DNA of 5,756 nt from Actinomycetes bacterium (lineage in GTDB: Bacteria; Actinomycetota; Acidimicrobiia; Acidimicrobiales; Palsa-688), in contig JAKAXG010000321.1 of assembly GCA_021827225.1 (NCBI GenBank), positions 1-5,756 of the forward strand. The letters are read 5' to 3'. The position numbers were made by a program, and so were the translations under genes. Below are positions 1 to 5,756 of this stretch, one piece after another; positions within the stretch are counted from its first letter, which is position 1; each line of letters opens with the position of its first letter. A model generated the notes under the pieces. It saw only the letters and a list, made by a program, of their open reading frames with translations. It did not search any database and was not told where the DNA came from.

Positions 1-1
1 C

Positions 2-73
2 GAGTACGAGCGGTCCCGCACCCAGGTGCGCCGTTCGTGGACCTACGCCCTGGAGAGGCTCCTCTCCAAGTAG
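2..73 (+). CDS. C-terminal end of an unidentified protein (5' part outside window)
   Basis: An open frame enters from the left edge and runs 23 codons to a TAG at 71-73, ending in SWTYALERLLSK. The codons are GC-ending and the tail is charged and probably helical, as expected for a real gene end, and the frame stays open to the window edge. The Trp-x-x-Ala-Leu-x-x-Leu pattern recalls the C-terminal helix of SRPBCC/AHSA1-like proteins. That is a weak resemblance over too few residues to name a family. The next gene starts 136 bp downstream on the same strand, so co-transcription is possible but not shown. Confidence 0.5.
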   Translation, partial: EYERSRTQVRRSWTYALERLLSK

Positions 74-144
74 CAGCTGGGGCCCGGGCCGCCGCTGCCG
101 GCTCCACCCGAACTGCACCTTTTGTGTCGCGTCGGCCTCAACGC

Positions 145-160
145 CGGCCGGAACCGGCCG
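145..160. repeat. GC-rich inverted repeat upstream of the GGDEF-EAL gene
   Basis: Two 7-bp arms, CGGCCGG at 145-151 and CCGGCCG at 154-160, flank AA. As RNA this could fold into a short hairpin; as DNA it is a near-perfect 16-bp palindrome. It lies 50 bp before the start of the diguanylate cyclase/phosphodiesterase gene and 72 bp after the upstream stop. It could be a U-less terminator for the upstream gene or an operator. GC-rich DNA gives such repeats by chance fairly often, so its function is open. Confidence 0.35.
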
Positions 161-209
161 ATTAGGTAGCCATGTCGGCGGGTGTCATGGCGGTGGTCGG
201 ACGGGCGGG

Positions 210-2870
210 ATGTACCCCGAGGTGATGGTCAGCTCCGCGTGCGGTGACCAGTCGCTCCTTTTCAGCAGCCATCTGGTCGGTATCTTCGACGACGCCGTCA
301 CGGGCATGGCCGTCCTCGATTGTGAGGGGCGCTTCCGGCAGGTGAACCCGGCCCTGTGCCGCATGATCGGCCGTCCGGCGGCGGACCTCGTCGGCCGGCG
401 CCCGACCGAGGTGACCTTCGAGAAGGACCGCCCGGTGTCCTCCCACACCCTGCACCGGCTGCTCAGCGGGGCCGTCCGCACCGACCAGGCCCGCAAGCGC
501 TACATACGCCCCGACGGGTCGGTCGTCTGGGTGGAGCGGACGGTGACGGCCCTGCGGGACGGCTCAGGCGCCGTGGTGGGGCTCTTCAGCCAGGTCGTCG
601 ACGTGACCGCCGCCGCCGAGGCCACCGCCGCCCTCCAGCGCTCGGAGCACGCGTTCCGGGCGCTGGTCGACAACTCCTGGGACATCATCACCGTCCACGA
701 CTCCGATTGGCGCTACGTGTACTGCAGCCCGGCGGTCACCCCGATGCTGGGCTGGCTGCCCGAAGAGGTGGTCGGTACCGCTCCCACGGATCATGTCCAT
801 CGCGACGACCGGGAGGCGATAATCGACCTCCTGCGGCGGGGCAGCGAGGCCCGGCCCGGCCTCACCGCCGAGTACCGCGTCCGGCACAAGAACGGGGGGT
901 GGCGGTGGCTGCAGTCCATCGCCTACCACCGCGATGACGCCGAGCTGGGCGGCATCGTCGTGACCAGCCGCGACATCACCGCCGGCCGCCGGCGGGCCGC
1001 CCAGCAGAGCGCCCTGGCCGCGCTCAGCGGCCAGGCGCTGGCCGGCGATTCCCTCGAGGAGCTGTTCCAGCGGGCGGCCGACACCGTGGCGGAGGTGCTG
1101 AGCGCCACCAACTGCGCGGTCATCCGCTGCGAGGCCGGCGGACGCGCCGAGGTGGTCCGCCGCCACGGTCCGGCGTTGCTGGACCGCCCCTACCAGCCGG
1201 ACGCCGGCGAGGGGGATGCAGAGAAGGTGTCGTTCTCGCTCCGGGCGTTCCGGGAGGGCCGGTCCCTCGTGTGGGGCCAGGACAGCGACGGGCAGGGCTC
1301 CGAGCCCGACCCCCTACTGGGCGGCGCCGGACTCGGCAGCGGGGCGGCCGCCGTGATCGTCGACGGCAGCCGCCCGTGGGGGGTGGTGAGCGTGCGGACG
1401 CTCACCCGGGGGGCCTTCTCCGCCGACGACGTGGCCTTCCTCGAGGCCGCCGCCAACGTCCTCGGCGCGTCCATCGGCCGCCACCGGGTGCAGGAGGAGC
1501 TGCGCAGCCAGGCCTCGCGCGACCCTCTCACCGGGCTGCCCAACCGGGCCGCGCTGCTCCCCCGCCTGGCGGAGGCCCTGGCGGCGAAGCGGCGGCGGGG
1601 CGGCCACCTGGCGGTCGTATTCCTGGACCTGGACGACTTCAAGCTGATCAACGACAGCCTGGGCCACGCCGCCGGCGACCGGGTGGTGGTCGAGGTGGGC
1701 CGCCGGCTGCAAGCCGTTCTGCGCAGCGACGACACCGTCGCCCGCTTCGGTGGCGACGAGTTCGTCATCGTGTGCCCCGACGCCGACCAGGAGGCCGTCA
1801 CAGCGGTCACCAGCCGGCTGCGGCGGGCCCTGTCCGCCCCGATCGAGTTGGACGGGCGGCCGGTGGTGGTGACGGCGAGCCTGGGGATCGTCTACGCCGA
1901 CGACGTATGCTGCGACCCCGAACAGGTCCTGGCCTCCGCCGACATAGCCATGTTCGCCGCCAAGGGGGCCGGCAAGAACCGGGCCGCCACCTTCGATTCG
2001 GGCATGCGCCGGGAACTCGACGACCGCATCGACGCCACCGCCGGTCTCCGCCGGGCGGTCGAGCGGGGAGAGCTCGAGCTGCACTACCAGCCCATCGTCC
2101 GGCTGGCCACCGGCGAGACGTCCAGCCACGAGGCCCTGCTCCGCTGGAACCACCCGGCCGAGGGCCTGGTCACCCCCGACCGGTTCGTTCCCCACGCCGA
2201 GGCGTCCGGGCTGATCCTGCCCATCGGGGGGTGGGTGATGAAGGCGGCCATGGCCCAGTCCGCGCGGTGGTCCGCCGCCGGCCGTACCGCCACCGTCTCG
2301 CTCAACGTGTCTCCCCGCCAGCTGACCGAAGCCGACCTGCTGGCCGCCGTCGAGCAGGCCCTCCGCGACACGGGAGCCGATCCCGGGCACGTGGTGCTCG
2401 AGATCACCGAGTCCGCGCTCATGTCCGACGTCGGACGGGTGAGGTCGGTGATGAGGGACCTCCAGAGGACCGGAGTGCGGATCGCCCTGGACGACTTCGG
2501 CTCGGGCTACTCGTCGCTGTCGTACCTGGCGGATCTGCCGTTCGATTTCGTCAAGATTGACCGGTCCTTCGTGGCCCGCTTCCACCAGGAGCGGCGCGCC
2601 GCCGCCCTGCTGGAGAGCATCGCCACTCTGTGCCACAACCTCGGCCTGCCCGCCATCGTGGAGGGCGTCGAGACACCCGGCCAGCTGCGACAGGTGCGTG
2701 ACTTGGGCATCCCCTACGCCCAGGGATATCTCTTCGGCCGCCCCTCGCCGGCGGCCTGCCACCGAGCCCGGACACCCAGCGGTTCCGGCCGCGATGGCGG
2801 TCGGGGCTCCGCCGCCGTGGATGGGCGACAGCTGCAGCAGCGCAAACGGGGAACGTCGGGTCAGGAGTGA
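210..2870 (+). CDS. PAS-PAS-GAF-GGDEF-EAL bifunctional cyclic di-GMP enzyme
   Basis: An 886-residue soluble signalling protein with no signal peptide or membrane segment. Domains in order: PAS about 18-135, PAS with PAC about 144-261, GAF-like about 268-428, GGDEF about 432-595, EAL about 608-850, then a 35-residue Arg/Gly/Ser-rich tail. The cyclase half has DPLTGLPNR from 438, a LDDFKLINDSLGH stretch and GGDEF at 514-518. RSDD at 505-508, exactly five residues before GGDEF, is the canonical RxxD product-inhibition site. The phosphodiesterase half keeps E641 of EAL, N699 (NVSPRQL), E731 (EITES), D761-D762 (DDFG), K782 (KIDRSF), E818 (EGVE) and Q838 (QGY). By family knowledge, GGDEF makes cyclic di-GMP from two GTP and EAL cleaves it to pGpG; both sites look competent, so the PAS and GAF domains probably set the balance. 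The ATG at 210 has GGACGG five bases upstream. An ATG at 225 is possible, with GAGG only two bases before it. The ligands of the sensor domains cannot be read from sequence. Confidence 0.93.
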   Translation: MYPEVMVSSACGDQSLLFSSHLVGIFDDAVTGMAVLDCEGRFRQVNPALCRMIGRPAADLVGRRPTEVTFEKDRPVSSHTLHRLLSGAVRTDQARKRYIRPDGSVVWVERTVTALRDGSGAVVGLFSQVVDVTAAAEATAALQRSEHAFRALVDNSWDIITVHDSDWRYVYCSPAVTPMLGWLPEEVVGTAPTDHVHRDDREAIIDLLRRGSEARPGLTAEYRVRHKNGGWRWLQSIAYHRDDAELGGIVVTSRDITAGRRRAAQQSALAALSGQALAGDSLEELFQRAADTVAEVLSATNCAVIRCEAGGRAEVVRRHGPALLDRPYQPDAGEGDAEKVSFSLRAFREGRSLVWGQDSDGQGSEPDPLLGGAGLGSGAAAVIVDGSRPWGVVSVRTLTRGAFSADDVAFLEAAANVLGASIGRHRVQEELRSQASRDPLTGLPNRAALLPRLAEALAAKRRRGGHLAVVFLDLDDFKLINDSLGHAAGDRVVVEVGRRLQAVLRSDDTVARFGGDEFVIVCPDADQEAVTAVTSRLRRALSAPIELDGRPVVVTASLGIVYADDVCCDPEQVLASADIAMFAAKGAGKNRAATFDSGMRRELDDRIDATAGLRRAVERGELELHYQPIVRLATGETSSHEALLRWNHPAEGLVTPDRFVPHAEASGLILPIGGWVMKAAMAQSARWSAAGRTATVSLNVSPRQLTEADLLAAVEQALRDTGADPGHVVLEITESALMSDVGRVRSVMRDLQRTGVRIALDDFGSGYSSLSYLADLPFDFVKIDRSFVARFHQERRAAALLESIATLCHNLGLPAIVEGVETPGQLRQVRDLGIPYAQGYLFGRPSPAACHRARTPSGSGRDGGRGSAAVDGRQLQQRKRGTSGQE

Positions 2871-2884
2871 TCAAGCCGGTGTGA

Positions 2885-3247
2885 TCCCCCGTCGATGTCG
2901 TGGAGATCACCGAGACCGTACTGGTCAGCGACATGGCCGGTGCCTCATCGGAGCTGCACCACCTGACGGTCGACACCTTGAAGATCGACCGGACCTTCAT
3001 CAGCGACCTGGATCATCCCCGGGACCAGTCGCTGATCCGAATGATCACCGACCTCGGCCACCATATCGGGGCCACGATCGTCACCGAGGGAGTCGAGACC
3101 ACCCAGCAGCTACGGGCGGTCCAGGACCTGGGCTGCGACCAGGTCCAGGGCTATTTGATCACCCGGCCGGTGGACGCCGATGCCTTGACGTCCTGGCTCG
3201 CCCAGCGGTCCCCGGGGCCGCCCATCACCTCCACCGGCAGGCGCTGA
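2885..3247 (+). pseudogene. Remnant of a second EAL phosphodiesterase domain, internally deleted
   Basis: After a TGA at 2882-2884 a frame stays open to a TGA at 3245-3247. From GTG 2900 it would give 115 residues. It opens directly inside the conserved EITE strand (EITETVLVSD). It then jumps to a GASSEL segment and HHLTVDTLKIDRTFI, followed by TEGVETTQQLRAVQDLG and QGYLITRP. Numbered from GTG 2900, it keeps E2, K28, E63 and Q83. Missing are the first half of the barrel with the EAL Glu and the Asn motif, and about 25 residues that should carry ALDDFGTGY, the metal-binding Asp pair. No ribosome binding site precedes GTG 2900, and that codon lies inside the homology. The frame differs from that of the preceding gene, and the sequence differs from its EAL domain (for example TTQQLRAVQDLGC against TPGQLRQVRDLGI), so this is not a recent tandem copy. 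Phosphodiesterase activity is very unlikely. A short non-catalytic EAL-like protein is the less likely alternative. Confidence 0.7.
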
Positions 3248-3314
3248 TCCCGCCGTCCGGGGACCCCCAAGGCGGTCGGCGGACCGGCGACTCCCGCTCG
3301 GTGGTCGGGAACCC

Positions 3315-4460
3315 CTAGCGGAGCAGGTTGCGGGCGATGACGATGCGCTGGATCTGGTTGGTGCCCTCGTAGATCTGGGTGATCTTGGCGTCGCGCATCA
3401 TCCGCTCCACCGGGAAGTCGGTGGTGTAGCCGTTCCCGCCGAGCAGCTGCACCGCGTCGACGGTCACCTGCATCGCCGTGTCCGACGCGAAGCACTTGGC
3501 CATGGCCCCCACGGAGTTGAGCTCGCCGTCGGGATCGCCCTCGTCGATCAGGGCCATCGCCCGGTAGGTGAGGGTGCGGGCCGCCTCGGTCTTCATGGCC
3601 ATGTCGGCCAGCATGAACTGCAGGCCCTGGAAGTCGGCGATGGGCCTACCGAAGGTCTGGCGCTCCTTCATGTACGACCGGGCGGTGTCGATGGCGCCCT
3701 GGGCGATGCCGACCGCCTGGGCGGCGATGGCCGGGCGGGTCCGGTCGAGGGTGTGCATGGCGATCATGAAGCCCTGCCCCTCCTCGCCGATCAGGTTGGC
3801 GGCCGGCACCCGCACGTCGTCGAGGATGACCTCCCCGGTGGGGCTGCCGTGGATGCCCAGCTTGTGCTCCAGCTTGCCGATCTGAAGGCCCATGTCCTTC
3901 TCCACCAGGAAGCACGACACGCCCCGGGCCCCGGCCGCCGGGTCGGTCTTGGCGAACACTACGTAGATGTCGGAGACCCCGGCGTTGGTGATCCACTGCT
4001 TGCGCCCGTTCAGCACGTAGTGATCGCCGTCACGCACGGCCCGGGTGGTCATGGCGGCCACGTCGCTGCCGGCGTCCGCCTCCGACAGGCAGTAGCTGCC
4101 CTGGATCTCCCCCTGCGCCACCCGGGTGAGGTACCTGGCCTTCAGCTCGTGCGACGCCCAGTTGACGATGGGCGTCATGGCCAGACCGTTGACCGCCATC
4201 ATCAGGCTGGTCGACGCGCACACCCGGGCGATCTCCTCCACCATGATGGCCTGGGTGACGTGGTCGGCACCCGAGCCTCCGTACTCCTCCGGGATGCTCA
4301 TGCCGGGGAGGTCCATGGCCACGCAGTCCTTGAAGTTGTCCCAGGGGAACTCGCCGGTGGCGTCCACCTCGGCGGCGCGAGGGGCGAAGCGCTCCTCGGA
4401 CAGCTGGCGGATGGCCGACCGGAAGGCCTTCTGCTCCTCACTCAGGTTCATCAGTTGCAC
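3315..4460 (-). CDS. Acyl-CoA dehydrogenase (FadE25-like, short-chain type)
   Basis: An FAD flavoenzyme for the first step of beta-oxidation, acyl-CoA to trans-2-enoyl-CoA, passing electrons to ETF. From GTG 4460 it has 381 residues, the usual family length of about 380. Family signature 1, LSEADAGSD, contains E127; signature 2, QLLGGNGY, is at 338-345. R267 begins RQTFGRPI, an FAD-contact motif. E365 in YEGTNQIQR is the expected catalytic base, in the position used by short- and medium-chain and butyryl-CoA dehydrogenases. The closest family I recall is mycobacterial FadE25, with near-identical runs such as [21 protein letters not shown]. The chain length used cannot be read reliably. Start choice: ATG 4451 (MNLSEEQ) has no Shine-Dalgarno sequence. 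GTG 4460 lies exactly 7 nt after TACAAT and fits a leaderless transcript. An upstream ATG at 4508 would add a basic tail across the promoter and is unlikely. The gene diverges from fabD and converges on the EAL remnant. Confidence 0.95.
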   Translation of the reverse strand: MQLMNLSEEQKAFRSAIRQLSEERFAPRAAEVDATGEFPWDNFKDCVAMDLPGMSIPEEYGGSGADHVTQAIMVEEIARVCASTSLMMAVNGLAMTPIVNWASHELKARYLTRVAQGEIQGSYCLSEADAGSDVAAMTTRAVRDGDHYVLNGRKQWITNAGVSDIYVVFAKTDPAAGARGVSCFLVEKDMGLQIGKLEHKLGIHGSPTGEVILDDVRVPAANLIGEEGQGFMIAMHTLDRTRPAIAAQAVGIAQGAIDTARSYMKERQTFGRPIADFQGLQFMLADMAMKTEAARTLTYRAMALIDEGDPDGELNSVGAMAKCFASDTAMQVTVDAVQLLGGNGYTTDFPVERMMRDAKITQIYEGTNQIQRIVIARNLLR

Positions 4461-4467
4461 GACCACT

Positions 4468-4473
4468 ATTGTA
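4468..4473 (-). promoter_or_regulatory. Probable -10 box of the acyl-CoA dehydrogenase promoter
   Basis: On the minus strand the hexamer reads TACAAT, five of six matches to the sigma-70/SigA consensus TATAAT, in one of the few A+T-rich spots of the window. Seven bases separate it from GTG 4460, so transcription would start at or next to the start codon, giving a leaderless mRNA. No convincing -35 box is seen at 17 bp. This fits Actinobacteria, where the extended or plain -10 often suffices. Confidence 0.5.
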
Positions 4474-4483
4474 GGACGTCCTA
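4472..4483. promoter_or_regulatory. Perfect 12-bp palindrome, candidate shared operator
   Basis: TAGGACGTCCTA is identical to its reverse complement and sits in the 63-bp region between two divergent genes. It overlaps two bases of the dehydrogenase -10 box and fills the spacer upstream of it (about -12 to -23 from the inferred start point). Seen from fabD it spans about -41 to -52. A dimeric TetR- or GntR-type regulator could bind such a site. No regulator gene is in the window and I do not recognise the motif. Confidence 0.5.
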
Positions 4484-4510
4484 GGAAAAAGCGGCACCGC
4501 CGCGGCAAGG

Positions 4511-4516
4511 TATGGT
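4511..4516 (+). promoter_or_regulatory. Possible -10 box of the fabD promoter
   Basis: TATGGT fits the relaxed actinobacterial TANNNT -10 pattern and lies exactly 7 nt before GTG 4524, the same geometry as in the divergent gene. If used, fabD would be leaderless from GTG 4524, and the ATG at 4512 would lie inside the promoter. No clear -35 box is visible. The hexamer alone is weak evidence. Confidence 0.35.
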
Positions 4517-4523
4517 CGGGCGC

Positions 4524-5450
4524 GTGCTGGCGCTACTTTTTCCCGGACAGGGCTCTCAACGACCCGAGATGGGTGTTCCGTGGAGGAACCACCCGGCGTG
4601 GGCGGTGGTGGACCGCATCTCGGAGGCGACGGGACGCGACGTGGCGTCCCTGCTCACCGACGCCGATGCCGAGACCCTGAGAGCCACCCGTAACGCCCAG
4701 CTGGCCGCCTACGCCCTCAGCCTGGTCGCTCTCTACGCCGCCCGGGCCAACGGGCTCGAGTACGTGAGCGTCACCGCGGTGGCCGGTCACAGCCTGGGCG
4801 AGTACACCGCGCTGGTGGCGGCGGACGCCATGCCGGCCGACGCCGGCGCCCGTCTGGTGGCGGCGCGGGGCGAGGCCATGCAGGCCGCCGCCGACGCCGC
4901 CCCCGGAACCATGGCGGCGGTGCTGGGTCTCGAGCCGGAGCTGGTCCGCCACGCCTGCCAGGGGGTGGACGGCGCCTGGCCGGCCAACGACAACGCCCCC
5001 GGCCAGGTGGTCATCGCCGGCACCCCCGAAGGGGTCGAGCGGGCGGGGGAGGCGGCCAAGGCCCTCGGCGCCAAGCGGGTCATGGCCCTTCCCGTCGGCG
5101 GCGCCTTCCACTCCCCTCTCATGGTGCCGGCCCAGGCCCGCCTGGACTCCGCCCTGGAGGCCGCCCACTTCCACGACACGGCCATCGACGTGGTGGCCAA
5201 CGTCGACGCCACCGCCCACCGCAGCGGCTTCGCCGAGCTCCTCTCCCGGCAGCTGACCGCCCCCGTCCGCTGGCGGGAGTCCCTCGAGAGCATGGACCGC
5301 ATGGGCATCACCCACTTCCTCGAGCTCGGTCCCGGCACCGAGCTGTCGGGCATGGTCAAGCGCACCGTCGACGGCTCGGTCCGGGCCAACGTGGCCACCC
5401 CCGACGACCTCGACAAGCTCGTCGCCTTCCTGGAGCCGCTCCGGGCCTAG
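4524..5450 (+). CDS. fabD: Malonyl-CoA:acyl carrier protein transacylase FabD
   Basis: Transfers malonyl from coenzyme A to the phosphopantetheine arm of acyl carrier protein, supplying the extender unit for type II fatty-acid (and possibly polyketide) synthesis in the cytosol. From GTG 4524 it has 308 residues, typical for FabD. It begins [11 protein letters not shown] after the start residue, the conserved N-terminal oxyanion-loop motif. S90 in [13 protein letters not shown] is the nucleophile, R115 in [10 protein letters not shown] is the expected malonyl-carboxylate ligand, and H196 in GGAFHSPLM completes the catalytic pair. The C-terminus has the usual FLELGPG motif. Start choice: ATG 4512 adds four residues (MVGR), but its only AAGG lies one base away. 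GTG 4524 gives the family's normal N-terminus. The gene stands alone, with no fabH, acpP or fabF after it. It diverges from the acyl-CoA dehydrogenase 63 bp away and may share its control region. Confidence 0.95.
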   Translation: MLALLFPGQGSQRPEMGVPWRNHPAWAVVDRISEATGRDVASLLTDADAETLRATRNAQLAAYALSLVALYAARANGLEYVSVTAVAGHSLGEYTALVAADAMPADAGARLVAARGEAMQAAADAAPGTMAAVLGLEPELVRHACQGVDGAWPANDNAPGQVVIAGTPEGVERAGEAAKALGAKRVMALPVGGAFHSPLMVPAQARLDSALEAAHFHDTAIDVVANVDATAHRSGFAELLSRQLTAPVRWRESLESMDRMGITHFLELGPGTELSGMVKRTVDGSVRANVATPDDLDKLVAFLEPLRA

Positions 5451-5474
5451 AGATCGGGAGGCACGGGCCGGCCT

Positions 5475-5513
5475 GGTGACCGAAATCCACCTGGCGGGTG
5501 GATTCCCGTCACC
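5475..5513 (+). terminator. Stem-loop just after fabD, probable terminator
   Basis: Starting 24 bp after the fabD stop, GGTGAC (5475-5480) pairs with GTCACC (5508-5513), and AATCCACC (5484-5491) pairs with GGTGGATT (5497-5504). A 3/3 internal loop separates the stems and TGGCG forms the terminal loop. That gives 14 perfect pairs in two stems. No T-run follows, so it would be a U-less (I-shaped) terminator of the sort common in Actinobacteria, or an mRNA 3'-end stabiliser. Confidence 0.55.
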
Positions 5514-5581
5514 GAAGCCCTCGGCGTGTCACCAAACAGGCACCGGCAAAGCCAAGGGGCGGACCGGAAAGGAAAGGGCGT

Positions 5582-5653
5582 GGCCCATCGAGGAGGCCGC
5601 ACCGTTTTCCCCGCCCCGAAGGGGCGGAAAACGTGAGGCCGGATCGATGGGCC
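5582..5653. terminator. Long composite hairpin between convergent genes, probable bidirectional terminator
   Basis: Nested pairing: GGCCCATCGA (5582-5591) with TCGATGGGCC (5644-5653), 10 bp; GGCC (5595-5598) with GGCC (5637-5640); CGTTTTCC (5603-5610) with GGAAAACG (5626-5633), 8 bp; GCCCC (5613-5617) with GGGGC (5621-5625) around a GAA loop, with a 2-nt bulge. It begins 9 bp beyond the minus-strand stop codon and lies downstream of fabD, so it could serve both strands. The T4 and A4 runs lie inside the stem, not after it. Confidence 0.6.
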
Positions 5654-5662
5654 TCGCCCCCG

Positions 5663-5756
5663 CTACGCCCCGACCAGCTCGATGCGCAGATCGCGCTTGA
5701 GGACCTTGCCCGCCGGGTTGCGAGGCAGCTCCCCGTTGTAGAACCAGATCTTGACC
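5663..5756 (-). CDS. C-terminal end of an acyl-CoA synthetase / AMP-forming ligase (5' part outside window)
   Basis: The last 30 codons are present, ending at a TAG (complement of 5663-5665). The visible protein has WFYNGELPRNPAGKVLKRDL and then a short tail ending ELVGA. ELPRNPAGKVLKRDLR is the A10 core motif near the C-terminus of the ANL adenylate-forming superfamily. The Lys after Gly in PAGK is the invariant residue that catalyses adenylate formation. By family knowledge such enzymes activate fatty acids with ATP to acyl-adenylate and then acyl-CoA. The PRNPAGKVLKR form is most usual in fatty-acyl-CoA ligases, which suits the acyl-CoA dehydrogenase nearby, but other carboxylic-acid ligases share it. 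It converges with fabD across a 212-bp non-coding gap. Confidence 0.88.
   Translation of the reverse strand, partial: VKIWFYNGELPRNPAGKVLKRDLRIELVGA

Noticed and set aside
81..90. GGCCCGGGCC palindrome after the first stop codon
   Set aside because: It has no loop, so it makes only a poor hairpin, and it is the sort of short GC palindrome expected by chance here.
1271..2560. 429-codon plus-strand frame inside the GGDEF-EAL gene
   Set aside because: Arg/Pro/Gly-dominated composition typical of an out-of-frame GC-rich reading, with no domain, against a fully explained frame.
1314..2762. 482-codon open frame on the minus strand opposite the GGDEF-EAL gene
   Set aside because: It lies opposite a gene with clear domains. 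Its protein is Gly/His/Gln/Val-rich with no recognisable motif, as expected from the antisense of GC-rich codons.
3207..3265. Inverted repeat GGTCCCCGG / CCGGGGACC near the end of the EAL remnant
   Set aside because: The arms match over 9 bp but are separated by 41 nt, and the left arm is coding-derived. It could help termination ahead of the dehydrogenase 3' end, but GC-rich chance pairing is as likely.
3753..4484. 243-codon plus-strand frame opposite the acyl-CoA dehydrogenase
   Set aside because: Its His/Gly/Val-rich product has no motif, and the opposite strand carries the complete dehydrogenase with catalytic residues.
4533..5315. 260-codon minus-strand frame opposite fabD
   Set aside because: Low-complexity Gly/Val/His/Arg product opposite an unambiguous FabD.
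5476..5700. 74-codon plus-strand frame after fabD
   Set aside because: It runs through both hairpins and into the oppositely oriented ligase gene. It has no ribosome binding site, no recognisable motif and a biased composition.
1..5756. CRISPR arrays, insertion sequences, integron sites, tRNA or rRNA genes
   Set aside because: No regularly spaced repeats, transposase or integrase motifs, terminal repeats with target duplications, or RNA gene signatures were seen. The tandem EAL pieces are too divergent to be a recent repeat.

Overview
The window is GC-rich throughout. It has GTG starts, very few A+T-rich stretches and actinobacterial-type fatty-acid genes, which suggests a high-GC actinobacterium. 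The acyl-CoA dehydrogenase resembles mycobacterial FadE25 as I remember that protein, and FabD has the short N-terminus usual in Actinobacteria. I cannot place it at genus level; an uncultured or Acidimicrobiia-like lineage is a guess only.

Layout. (1) Positions 1-73 hold the last 23 codons of an unidentified plus-strand gene. (2) Positions 74-209 are a short intergenic region with a GC-rich inverted repeat. (3) Positions 210-2870 encode a large soluble PAS-PAS-GAF-GGDEF-EAL protein. Both the cyclic di-GMP synthase and phosphodiesterase motifs are intact, as is the inhibitory RxxD site. (4) Positions 2885-3247 are an open but broken piece of a second, divergent EAL domain. It lacks the EAL strand, the Asn motif and the DDFG metal site. 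(5) Positions 3315-4460, minus strand, encode an acyl-CoA dehydrogenase. (6) Positions 4461-4523 form a 63-bp divergent promoter region with a perfect 12-bp palindrome. (7) Positions 4524-5450, plus strand, encode FabD, malonyl-CoA:ACP transacylase. (8) Positions 5451-5662 are a non-coding convergent region with two strong hairpins. (9) Positions 5663-5756, minus strand, hold the C-terminus of an acyl-CoA synthetase (AMP-forming ligase).

How the genes fit together. The right half is a lipid-metabolism neighbourhood: acyl activation (ligase) and beta-oxidation (dehydrogenase) on the minus strand, and fatty-acid synthesis (FabD) on the plus strand. The dehydrogenase and fabD are divergent. Each can be read as a leaderless transcript with a -10 box exactly 7 nt before a GTG start. 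A single palindrome overlaps the dehydrogenase core promoter and lies about 46 nt upstream of the inferred fabD start point. That geometry would suit one regulator that switches degradation and synthesis in opposite directions; this is inference. The left half is a signalling locus with one complete cyclic di-GMP enzyme and the remains of another. No transposon, CRISPR array, tRNA or rRNA was seen.
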